From: T3SED10-260 sp035363255
GTDB taxonomy: Bacteria > Caldisericota > Caldisericia > UBA6126
Assembly: GCA_035363255.1 (NCBI GenBank)
Contig: DAOSES010000040.1
Span: forward strand, 1 to 7,374
Length of the DNA: 7,374 nt
Reading direction: 5' to 3'
A program made the position numbers and the translations under genes. Position 1 is the stretch's first letter. Each line of letters starts with the position of its first letter. The notes beneath the pieces were generated by a model. It made no database searches. It was not told the DNA's origin and saw only the letters and a program-made list of their open reading frames with translations. Positions 1-5,969 of this stretch are shown here, in pieces.

Positions 1-188
1 AGCGACTGGAGTAATAGGTAGAAGATCCCAGCATTTGGGCGAAGGAACTTGGTACAGAAAGAAGGAAGAGTAACACAAAAGACAGTACAAATGCTAAAGT
101 GCGGGAGACAAGCGAGTAGGAATTACTACTCTCTCTCTCTCTCTCTCGAAAAGGAAGGAACAACGTTTGAATGTAAAACAAACTTCAT
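1..188 (-). CDS. Putative secreted protein, 5' part only, apparently phase-variable and out of frame in this copy
   Basis: The gene starts at an ATG (188-186) placed 7 nt after a TAAGGAGGT Shine-Dalgarno and runs off the left edge. From the ATG the reading frame gives MKFVLHSNVVPSFS, then Arg-Glu three times from an AG-dinucleotide tract, then a TAG stop at 128-126, so the product as written is only 20 residues. Immediately after the tract, the frame starting at 127 stays open to position 1. It encodes an n-region ending in Arg, a long hydrophobic core (LAFVLSFVLLFLLSV) and a plausible signal peptidase site SFA|Q, then a Ser/Tyr-rich start of the mature chain. Adding one CT unit, or losing two, would fuse ATG and signal peptide into one ORF. 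In the third register translation stops at 96-94. I do not recognise the family, because only about a dozen mature residues are visible. Alternatives are a sequencing error in the tract, a decayed gene, or weak initiation at in-frame TTG codons (181 or 163), which are badly spaced from the SD. The signal peptide and SD are seen directly; ON/OFF switching is inferred. Confidence 0.6.
129..147. repeat. (CT)9.5 dinucleotide tract (AG on the coding strand), candidate phase-variation switch
   Basis: There are nine and a half uninterrupted CT units on the plus strand. The tract starts 39 nt downstream of the ATG of the minus-strand gene and lies between the start and the signal peptide. A dinucleotide unit changes frame with every single-unit slip, so the tract can cycle the gene through three registers, only one of which joins ATG and signal peptide. 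No other simple repeat of comparable length is present in the window; the remaining tracts are homopolymers of 7-8. Confidence 0.9.
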
Positions 189-195
189 CTAAAAG

Positions 196-204
196 ACCTC
201 CTTA
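196..204 (-). promoter_or_regulatory. Strong Shine-Dalgarno deciding the start of the left-edge gene
   Basis: The minus strand reads TAAGGAGGT, fully complementary to the anti-SD end of 16S rRNA, with a 7-nt spacer to the ATG at 188. It fixes the start upstream of the CT tract and argues that the frame mismatch downstream is real regulation or recent decay rather than a mis-chosen start. Confidence 0.85.
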
Positions 205-328
205 TACAAATTTTAATAATAAATACCGAAATTGAAAGGAAATACCTGTACAAAATGGCATAGCACTCCTGAAAGATTTCGAAGTTCCCTTTTGAACTGA
301 TTAATACTGATGTAGAGTGAGTCATTGC

Positions 329-420
329 AACTATACTCCAATGCTAACTATCAAACTATTTTTTAGTTTAGTATATATTTATCACTTGTCAAATTTAACT
401 ATAAGAGAGATATAAACTAT
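329..420. repeat. Five AACTAT hexamers, possible regulator-binding cluster
   Basis: AACTAT occurs at 329-334, 346-351, 354-359, 397-402 and 415-420, and a related inverted motif TAGTTT lies at 364-369. Start-to-start distances are 17, 8, 43 and 18 bp. The cluster covers the candidate minus-strand promoter and lies upstream of the plus-strand one. The DNA is AT-rich and the motif was picked after the fact, so a chance cluster is possible. Confidence 0.35.
365..392 (-). promoter_or_regulatory. Candidate sigma-70-type promoter for the left-edge gene
   Basis: The minus strand has a perfect -35 TTGACA (392-387), a 16-nt spacer and TAAACT (370-365, four of six matches to TATAAT). Transcription would start near 358 and leave a leader of about 170 nt. 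The -10 is weak. On the other strand the same bases read TTGTCA (386-391), so the site could serve either direction. Confidence 0.3.
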
Positions 421-484
421 TCATCAGCAATATACCACTCAGGAAAAAAAACATTCGCTATTTCGAGAAGACAAATCTGAAAGG

Positions 485-490
485 TATAAT
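485..490 (+). promoter_or_regulatory. Candidate -10 element for the lipoprotein operon
   Basis: There is a perfect TATAAT 31 nt before the ATG at 522, which would give a short leader. No good -35 lies 16-18 nt upstream (the sequence there is close to TTCGAG), so the promoter may be activator-dependent or the match may be fortuitous. Confidence 0.4.
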
Positions 491-521
491 ATTACTTTAT
501 GGAAAGGTATGGGAGGAGTAG

Positions 522-2888
522 ATGATAAAAGCTTTTAATATTCGGATGCTAATTGCTTGTTGGTGGATTTTTACACTTTCGGGATGCGGAGCCTTCCACT
601 ACCAGCAGATTACAGATTTCCAAGCCAGCTTCGATTGGGAAGGAGTCTCCTCTGACATTAAAAAGGGTAGTTATCTCTGGACTGAAGAATATATTCACTC
701 CATGGTATCCTCTGGTCTCATGAAACAAGAATTCGTGGAAAGACCTTATGAGTTTATCAGCCGTGGGGATTTTATCTTTATACTAAACAAAAGCATGAAC
801 TATTCTGACACAACTCAGCAAAGTCCATACCTGGATCTTGATCCTGAAGATCCTCGTTATCAAGCTATCACTAATTGCTTTCATCAAGGTATCATAGACG
901 AAGATGTTCATTTTTACCCTGACCAGTATCTCACCAGAACCACTGCCGCTCAGTGGCTCATCCGAGCCAAAGGCGGTCAAACGCTGGATCAGGAAGCAAT
1001 AAACATCGTTGAACCTTTGATCTTTGCTCAGGATGGGTATCGAGAAGTTCCTCTTGAAAGCAGAGGCTACCTCAGCCTATGTTTAAAACCCCAGCATCAA
1101 TTGATGTATTACCGATGGAAACAAAATAGCGAATACAGATTCATCGAAGCTTCCATGCCCTTGAGCAAAGCTGAAGCAGCCTACAGTTTTTTTCACTTAC
1201 TACATCCACCGCGAGAAGGAGGCACTTTGCGAATTGTGGATAAGGCTCATGCTCTCAACTTTTTACCTGATTCACAAGCTTCACAGGATCAGCAAAACCT
1301 TCAGAGTCTTCTTCTATCCCCTGTTATTGGCTACAAAGACGAATATCAAAGTGCTTTCCCCTTATTGATTGAGCAAATACCAAGCATCGAAAATGGCTTA
1401 TGGAAGATCAATGACGATGGAAGTATGGAGCTTAGCTTTCACTTTCGCAAAGACTTGATGTGGTCGGACGGAAAACCCTTAACTGCGAATGATGCCGTGT
1501 TTTGGTTTTATGTATGCCATCACCCCTCCTACCCTTTCAACAACACTGAAATCACTTCGATGATCAATCGTGCGGTAGCAGTGGACAGGCAAACAGTGGT
1601 GATATACTGGAATCAGCCCTATTCGTATGCCAACTATCATATTGATATACTTCCTCAGCATTTTTTTAACAAGTCAGGTGAAAAAAAACTAAGTCATTAC
1701 TTGATCAATGATCCCAATTATTTTCAAGCCGAAAAAGATGCTGTTCCCGGTTTTCGCTCAAGGCAATACATTCAAGACGAAGAGCTTGTCCAATCCATAG
1801 TGAATTCATCCTATGTCTCTAAACCTTTGCATGCAGGACCCTATATTCTCGAAGAGGGAAAAGATGAAAAGGGAGTCTTAAGCTTGATACCTAATCCCTA
1901 CTATCTTACTGGAAAAGCCTTGCTATCCTCCATTGATTATCGTCTTTCCGAAGATTTCAAACCCTTCCTTCAAGAAGAAGAGACCTTTGATTTCGATTTA
2001 CTTCTGGGTGGAATATCGCTTGAAAGTACCAAAGAGATTCAGGCGCTGATTCCAAAAACACATGCTTTAGTTAGTACTCCAAGCTACGTCTGGGAACACC
2101 TTGATTTAAATCTGGACCATCCCTTCCTCTCCGATAGACGGGTCCGAGAAGCTTTGCTCAGGTGTATAGACAGGGATGAAATAGTACAGAAATATTTCTC
2201 AGGTCTTGCCTTTGTTGCTCATACTTATTTGCCCCCCCAACACCCCTCACTTGATTTTGCAGAAGTGGAAGCTTATCCCTTCGATCCAATCAGAGCAGGG
2301 CAATTACTTGATGAGGCTGAGTGGTTGTTAAATCCAGAAACTCAATTTCGAGAAAAAGCTGGAGAAATCCTCAGCATCACTCTCTTGTGTCCTTTGGATC
2401 CTCCAATTCGTGAAAAAATACTGGAAGAGCTTGCTCAATACTGGCAAAAACAAGGCATCCAGGTCCAGCTCCAGAAAGTCGAAAAGGAAGTTTTTTTTGA
2501 AAAGCTACTTCGAGAAAGAAATTTTCCTGGAGCAAGTGCTTGCTTGTATGCATGGAATTTTAGTGCTCGATCCAATTTATTTACGATAGTTCATTCGTCG
2601 ATGATTCCTTCCAAAGAAAACCAATATCAGGGTCAAAACTATACTGCTTTCCAGCACTCCTATGTTGATGAGCTCTGTATGGAAAGCTTTCGGCTTATCG
2701 ATAAAAACAAGCTAATGGGTCGTCTATCTACGATTCAGGAAATCTTATCCAACGACTTACCTTCTCTTCCGCTCTTCTATCATCCACGTTTAGTGATTGC
2801 AAAGAAAGACTTGATGCAGTTTAAAGCGCTTTCCACTGGAGTTTCTGACACATGGAACATTTCCTATTGGTATTGGAGAACAAATTGA
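522..2888 (+). CDS. SLH-repeat lipoprotein fused to a peptide-type ABC solute-binding protein
   Basis: This 788-residue exported lipoprotein probably captures peptides or a similar solute for an ABC importer (SBP family 5, the OppA/DppA type). The N-terminus has Arg8, a hydrophobic core and a lipobox LSGC with Cys22 as the lipidated residue. Residues about 50-90, 102-150 and 168-228 look like three diverged SLH repeats: WTEEYIHSMVSSGLM, then AITNCFHQGII followed by FYPDQYLTRTTAAQWL, then a weak third ending MPLSKAEAAYSFF. The solute-binding domain starts near GGTLRI (233-238) and carries the family hallmark around 299-330 (DDGSMELSFHFRKDLMWSDGKPLTANDAVF, shown here in pieces: DDGSMELSF, FRKDLMWSDGKP, LTANDAVF). 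Ordinary family-5 binding proteins are about 500-600 residues; the excess is the SLH-like part. The start is supported by GGGAGGAG at 511-518. No permease or ATPase genes follow, so the transporter partner must lie elsewhere, or the protein may have a sensing role. The family call is firm; the SLH call is moderate; the substrate is unknown. Confidence 0.88.
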   Translation: MIKAFNIRMLIACWWIFTLSGCGAFHYQQITDFQASFDWEGVSSDIKKGSYLWTEEYIHSMVSSGLMKQEFVERPYEFISRGDFIFILNKSMNYSDTTQQSPYLDLDPEDPRYQAITNCFHQGIIDEDVHFYPDQYLTRTTAAQWLIRAKGGQTLDQEAINIVEPLIFAQDGYREVPLESRGYLSLCLKPQHQLMYYRWKQNSEYRFIEASMPLSKAEAAYSFFHLLHPPREGGTLRIVDKAHALNFLPDSQASQDQQNLQSLLLSPVIGYKDEYQSAFPLLIEQIPSIENGLWKINDDGSMELSFHFRKDLMWSDGKPLTANDAVFWFYVCHHPSYPFNNTEITSMINRAVAVDRQTVVIYWNQPYSYANYHIDILPQHFFNKSGEKKLSHYLINDPNYFQAEKDAVPGFRSRQYIQDEELVQSIVNSSYVSKPLHAGPYILEEGKDEKGVLSLIPNPYYLTGKALLSSIDYRLSEDFKPFLQEEETFDFDLLLGGISLESTKEIQALIPKTHALVSTPSYVWEHLDLNLDHPFLSDRRVREALLRCIDRDEIVQKYFSGLAFVAHTYLPPQHPSLDFAEVEAYPFDPIRAGQLLDEAEWLLNPETQFREKAGEILSITLLCPLDPPIREKILEELAQYWQKQGIQVQLQKVEKEVFFEKLLRERNFPGASACLYAWNFSARSNLFTIVHSSMIPSKENQYQGQNYTAFQHSYVDELCMESFRLIDKNKLMGRLSTIQEILSNDLPSLPLFYHPRLVIAKKDLMQFKALSTGVSDTWNISYWYWRTN

Positions 2889-2941
2889 GTATATATTTTG
2901 AGTATAAAAAGTAGTTGCAAAAAAGAGGGAAAGAAAAAAGA

Positions 2942-3769
2942 ATGGAAGAAGCCTTGAAGGGAATCATCTGCTACTATTCTGCAACAGGAAATACCCGTTT
3001 GATTTGCGAAAAACTGGCAGAGTTTTTAGATTGTTTCTCTTTGAAGCTTTGTGACATGCAAAACTCCCAGGCTATCCACCCTCAGGAATATGATTTTTTT
3101 GGTTTTGCGAGTCCTGTAGAGTTTTTTGGTTTGCCAGTTTTCACCCAGCAATGGATCAAATCCATTTCCAGGATAGAAAAAAACAAACTTGCATTCATTC
3201 TACTCAGTCATGGCAGTATTCCAGGAACAGCATTGCTGCAAATGAAAGAACTGGTGGAAGAGCAAAATTTCAGAGTTTTTGCAGGTCACTCCCTGCATTG
3301 TCCAGAAAATTATCCTCCGCTTCGCAGTAAAGGCTTTAAAAGTGCAAAATCTCCTAGTGATAAAGAGTTAAAGCGTTTTATGCTGTTTTCCTACATTTTG
3401 AAAGACATGCTTCTTTCTGCCTCTAAAGGCACAGAACTCTTGGAAGCAAAATTTCGACTGGGTTTGGTCAATTATTTTTTCAACCTCCCCGATCCCAATG
3501 CTGCTAGAAGAGTGATGGGTTTTAAATACATTGATGAAAACTTATGCACCCGTTGTGGGACTTGTGTTCAAGCTTGCCCCCATCATGCCATTCACCTCGA
3601 AGCATTTCCAATTTTTTCAGAAGAGCTATGCCGGGGCTGCTGGAAATGTTACAACCAATGCCCGTTTAAAGCCATTTACACTCGCAATATAAGAGGAACA
3701 GGGCATTACAGAGAGCCTGGCAGTATTTTTGTTGAAAAAATGAAAGCATTGCGATTGCCACATGAATAA
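2942..3769 (+). CDS. EFR1-type flavodoxin-like / 2[4Fe-4S] ferredoxin fusion protein
   Basis: This 275-residue cytoplasmic electron carrier has an N-terminal flavodoxin-like fold with an FMN phosphate loop S13-A-T-G-N-T18 following strand IICYY. A middle region of about 120-200 contains the conserved-looking NYPPL. The C-terminal bacterial ferredoxin domain has two complete cluster motifs: Cys202, 205, 208 and 212 followed by Pro, and Cys230, 233, 236 and 240 followed by Pro. FMN and two [4Fe-4S] clusters would suit two-electron/one-electron transfer in an anaerobe. I chose the ATG at 2942 because AGAGGGA (2924-2930) precedes it; an upstream in-frame TTG at 2915 would add nine residues but has no SD. 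The gene follows the lipoprotein by 53 nt with no terminator visible, and overlaps the next gene by 8 nt. The architecture matches proteins annotated 'EFR1 family ferrodoxin'; the partner enzyme is unknown, and the adjacent SDR is a positional candidate only. Confidence 0.85.
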   Translation: MEEALKGIICYYSATGNTRLICEKLAEFLDCFSLKLCDMQNSQAIHPQEYDFFGFASPVEFFGLPVFTQQWIKSISRIEKNKLAFILLSHGSIPGTALLQMKELVEEQNFRVFAGHSLHCPENYPPLRSKGFKSAKSPSDKELKRFMLFSYILKDMLLSASKGTELLEAKFRLGLVNYFFNLPDPNAARRVMGFKYIDENLCTRCGTCVQACPHHAIHLEAFPIFSEELCRGCWKCYNQCPFKAIYTRNIRGTGHYREPGSIFVEKMKALRLPHE

Positions 3770-4574
3770 TCGCTTGCCTTTCACTACTGCCCTTATTACC
3801 GGAGCCTCCAGTGGTATCGGAGAAGCTTTTGCGCGAGAACTTGCTGATAGGGGAATTCAACGAATGCTATTGCTGGCTCGAAACAGTGAAAAACTGGAAG
3901 CCTTAAAAAAAGAGCTTCAAAACAAATATCCTATTGAAATCCATTGCTTTTCAGTAGATTTGTCCAAAGCTGAAGCTGTAAACCAATGCTTGAAAGATTT
4001 GGAAAAGCTGAATTACTCGGTTGATTGTTTGATCAATAACGCAGGTTTTACCATCCGCACCGAGGATGAATGCCAACAAAGCGATGTGGTTCAGCAAATG
4101 ATACAGCTAATGGCTGGCACCCCTGTGCTTTTATGTCAACGCATTGGCAGTAAGATGCTAGAACATAAAAAAGGCTATATTCTCAACGTATCCTCTATTG
4201 TGGGTTGTTTTCCGGTAGCTACAACCCTTTCCTACTGCGCCATCAAACGTTTTCTGACTGCTTACTCTCATTCTCTCTCTTATGAATGGCGTTCAGAGGG
4301 GATTCGAGTGAGTTGCCTACAACCAGGAGCCACCCTGAGCTCCTTTCATGAAAGCAATCAACTGGGGCTTCCCGAGAAGCTGAAGTCCATATTTCGCAGT
4401 TCGGAGCAAGTTGCCCGTATTGGTGTGAATGGTTTAATCCGAGGAAAACGTGATATTTTTCCTGGTCTTGAAAACTATCTTCTTTTCTTAATCACCCGTA
4501 TCATTCCCCATCGCTGGATTTATATCCTCCACAAAAACTGGTGGCGAAAACGCCGCAAACAATGGTGTAATTAG
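3762..4574 (+). CDS. Short-chain dehydrogenase/reductase (classical SDR), NAD(P)-dependent
   Basis: This 270-residue Rossmann-fold oxidoreductase probably interconverts a carbonyl and an alcohol; the substrate is not predictable. The cofactor motif TGASSGIG is at 13-20, with Arg40 after strand 2 (LLLAR) suggesting NADP(H). Asp66 lies in SVDLS, NNAG is at 92-95, and the catalytic residues are Ser145 (NVSS), Tyr158 and Lys162 (YCAIK), followed by PGAT at 188-191. The Asn of the usual Asn-Ser-Tyr-Lys tetrad appears to be Met117 (IQLMAG), by eye alignment only. The C-terminus has a hydrophobic stretch (YLLFLITRII) and a Trp/Arg/Lys-rich tail (NWWRKRRKQW), so peripheral membrane association is plausible. 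The start overlaps the ferredoxin gene by 8 nt and lacks an SD, so translation is probably coupled to it. Family certain, role unknown. Confidence 0.88.
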   Translation: MNNRLPFTTALITGASSGIGEAFARELADRGIQRMLLLARNSEKLEALKKELQNKYPIEIHCFSVDLSKAEAVNQCLKDLEKLNYSVDCLINNAGFTIRTEDECQQSDVVQQMIQLMAGTPVLLCQRIGSKMLEHKKGYILNVSSIVGCFPVATTLSYCAIKRFLTAYSHSLSYEWRSEGIRVSCLQPGATLSSFHESNQLGLPEKLKSIFRSSEQVARIGVNGLIRGKRDIFPGLENYLLFLITRIIPHRWIYILHKNWWRKRRKQWCN

Positions 4575-4617
4575 CTCCTTCTCCTTCCCTAATTAAACTT
4601 GCTATATCGAAAAAAAT

Positions 4618-4645
4618 TTGCATAATATTTTAGTCTGTATAGAAT
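4618..4645 (+). promoter_or_regulatory. Candidate promoter of rpsT
   Basis: TTGCAT (4618-4623), a 16-nt spacer and TAGAAT (4640-4645, five of six matches to TATAAT) lie in the 105-bp gap after the SDR gene. No hairpin terminator is visible in that gap, so some read-through from the upstream operon is also possible. Confidence 0.4.
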
Positions 4646-4679
4646 GATTAAGATGTAATATTTGAGTTATGGAGGAAGT

Positions 4680-4946
4680 ATGTTACGTAAGAAATCTGGA
4701 ATTGAAGAGGCAAGAAAAGCGATCGTCCGAAGAGATCGTAATCGCATATACAAATCCAAGCTTCGCAATGCTATCAAAGCAACGCTTAAGCCAAATCTTA
4801 GTGCTGAAGAAATGATGGAAAAGTTTGTTTTAGCTCAAACCATCATCGACAAGGCTGCCAAAAAGGGTGTTATTCACAAAAATAACGCTGCAAACCGCAA
4901 GTCCAGATTGATGAAGCACATCAATAAGCTTGGCGCTAAAGCTTAA
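4680..4946 (+). CDS. rpsT: 30S ribosomal protein S20
   Basis: This 88-residue, Lys/Arg-rich protein binds 16S rRNA early in 30S assembly. It has the S20 signature RDRNRIYKSKLRNAIK near residue 20-35 and the C-terminal block IDKAAKKGVIHKNNAANRK followed by SRLMKHIN. The length is normal for the family (about 85-90). The ATG at 4680 is preferred: GGAGG (4671-4675) sits just before it, whereas an in-frame TTG at 4662 would add six residues and would place the SD inside the gene. Its stop lies 3 bp from the end of holA on the opposite strand. This convergent rpsT/holA neighbourhood is, to my knowledge, common in Firmicutes. Confidence 0.97.
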   Translation: MLRKKSGIEEARKAIVRRDRNRIYKSKLRNAIKATLKPNLSAEEMMEKFVLAQTIIDKAAKKGVIHKNNAANRKSRLMKHINKLGAKA

Positions 4947-4993
4947 AGCCTAAACACTACCTATCACAGAAACCAACAAGGTTTCCAAGCTTA
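4925..4993. repeat. Nested inverted repeats at the convergent rpsT/holA junction
   Basis: TAAGCTTGG (4925-4933) is the exact inverse complement of CCAAGCTTA (4985-4993). Between them, GAAACC (4969-4974) and GGTTTC (4980-4985) form a 6-bp stem with a 5-nt loop. There is no T-run on either strand right after these stems, so this is not a canonical intrinsic terminator. It might slow or mark both converging transcripts. Part of the symmetry comes from the self-complementary hexamer AAGCTT. Confidence 0.4.
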
Positions 4994-5969
4994 GGTCAGA
5001 CTGGGTTTTATATAGTTTATCCACTTTCAGCAGGCGTTCGATTGCTTCCATGATTCGTTCAGAAGAAGTGTTCAATGCCTGCTGAATCAATTTTTTAAGA
5101 CGATAAGGATTTAAATCTTTAAAAGAATTCTCCGCCTCATGAGGATTTTTGCATATATCCAGAGCTGTTTTCACTTGAGCCAGGAGAATACAGTGATTCA
5201 ATAAAAAGTAGAGCACTTCTTCAAGCGTTTTCCCTTGGTCAAGCAAGCTGAAGTATATTTGGAGAGATCTCTGATGGTTTTTGCCCAGCAAGGCGTCGGA
5301 GAGGTCAAAGATCACCGATGGATCGAGATGCGCTTGATTGAACTTTACTTTATCCCAATCGATGTCGCTTTTACCCGCATATAACAAACCCCAACGGTCT
5401 GCCTGCTGGATAGCAGTATCAAGATCCATCAGGCTCTGTTTCATCAGATTTTCAATGAACGTGGAGGGAGGGTTGAGCTGATACCACTCAAAGCGTTTCT
5501 GCAATCTTCCCATCCATTGTTTTTTTGTCAGGCTGGCATCATCCACCATATGCCAGGAAGCATCAAGATTTTTTCCCAATAAGCTTTGGGCTTCTTTGGA
5601 CTGGATGGTATCTTCCAGCACAATTACCGTTTCATGGTCTTCCTGGGTATATAAGGGAGCTATAAGGATTTTTTTTAACTTTTTTTTATCTACCGCAGAG
5701 AAATTCTTCAACAACACCAATTTTTTGGTAGAGAAGAAGGAAGAACTCTCTGTTTTATCCAACCAATCGTCGAGATTAAAATCTTTAGCATGAAATACAT
5801 AAGTTTCCGGGGGAGTTTTATCGCTCTGTTCCAGACATTTTTTGAGCATGGAAAACAACAATTGCTTGAGATAATCAGCGTCCTGCAGACATATATATCT
5901 TGCAAAGGGTTTGTGCTTGCTTAAATAAGCCAGGTGGCTGACGTATTTATTGTCTGGAAGATCGGTCAT
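4950..5969 (-). CDS. holA: DNA polymerase III subunit delta
   Basis: This 339-residue clamp-loader subunit opens the beta sliding clamp as part of the delta/delta'/DnaX complex. The N-terminal AAA-like fold lacks a working P-loop, as is normal for delta (ICLQDADYLKQ, about 26-36). The next block, SSFFSTKKLVLLKNF at about 76-90, matches the family's conserved strand. The C-terminal collar has DPSVIFDLSDALLGK, then LEEVLYFLLNHCILLAQVK and NPYRLKKLIQQA. Length is typical (about 330-350). The ATG overlaps the asnS stop as ATGA, and no SD is present upstream, so translation is probably coupled to asnS. Residues 94-101 are encoded by two A8 runs separated by GTT. Identity rests on overall pattern and the C-terminal motifs. 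The adjacent convergent rpsT supports it. Confidence 0.9.
   Translation of the reverse strand: MTDLPDNKYVSHLAYLSKHKPFARYICLQDADYLKQLLFSMLKKCLEQSDKTPPETYVFHAKDFNLDDWLDKTESSSFFSTKKLVLLKNFSAVDKKKLKKILIAPLYTQEDHETVIVLEDTIQSKEAQSLLGKNLDASWHMVDDASLTKKQWMGRLQKRFEWYQLNPPSTFIENLMKQSLMDLDTAIQQADRWGLLYAGKSDIDWDKVKFNQAHLDPSVIFDLSDALLGKNHQRSLQIYFSLLDQGKTLEEVLYFLLNHCILLAQVKTALDICKNPHEAENSFKDLNPYRLKKLIQQALNTSSERIMEAIERLLKVDKLYKTQSDLSLETLLVSVIGSV

Larger units (their letters stand above)
189..521. other. Divergent intergenic region, AT-rich, no gene
   Basis: This 333-bp stretch separates the left-edge minus-strand gene from the plus-strand lipoprotein gene. It is clearly more AT-rich than the flanking coding DNA. 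It holds the SDs of both genes, candidate promoters in both directions, a cluster of AACTAT hexamers (329-420) and a 6-bp stem hairpin (AAACTA at 353-358 with TAGTTT at 364-369, 5-nt loop of T). I see no credible ORF, structured RNA or tRNA in it. Confidence 0.7.

Noticed and set aside
2232..2238. C7 tract (and A8 at 1681-1688, T8 at 2491-2498) in the lipoprotein gene as further phase-variation sites
   Set aside because: The reading frame is intact across all of them, they lie deep in the coding region, and homopolymers of this length are expected in a 2.4-kb AT-rich gene.
2885..2906. TTGAGTATA direct repeat overlapping the lipoprotein stop codon
   Set aside because: Two 9-bp copies in very AT-rich DNA, with no symmetry or promoter spacing that makes sense of them.
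2915..2941. In-frame TTG start adding nine residues to the ferredoxin fusion protein
   Set aside because: There is no SD before the TTG, while AGAGGGA precedes the ATG at 2942, and the flavodoxin fold begins right after that ATG.
4662..4679. TTG start adding six residues to S20
   Set aside because: The GGAGG that should drive initiation would lie inside the gene; the ATG at 4680 gives the normal S20 N-terminus.
4928..4946. AAGCTT pair at the end of rpsT as an intrinsic terminator
   Set aside because: The 6-bp stem is AT-rich and is not followed by a T-run; the hexamer is self-complementary, so the pairing is trivial.
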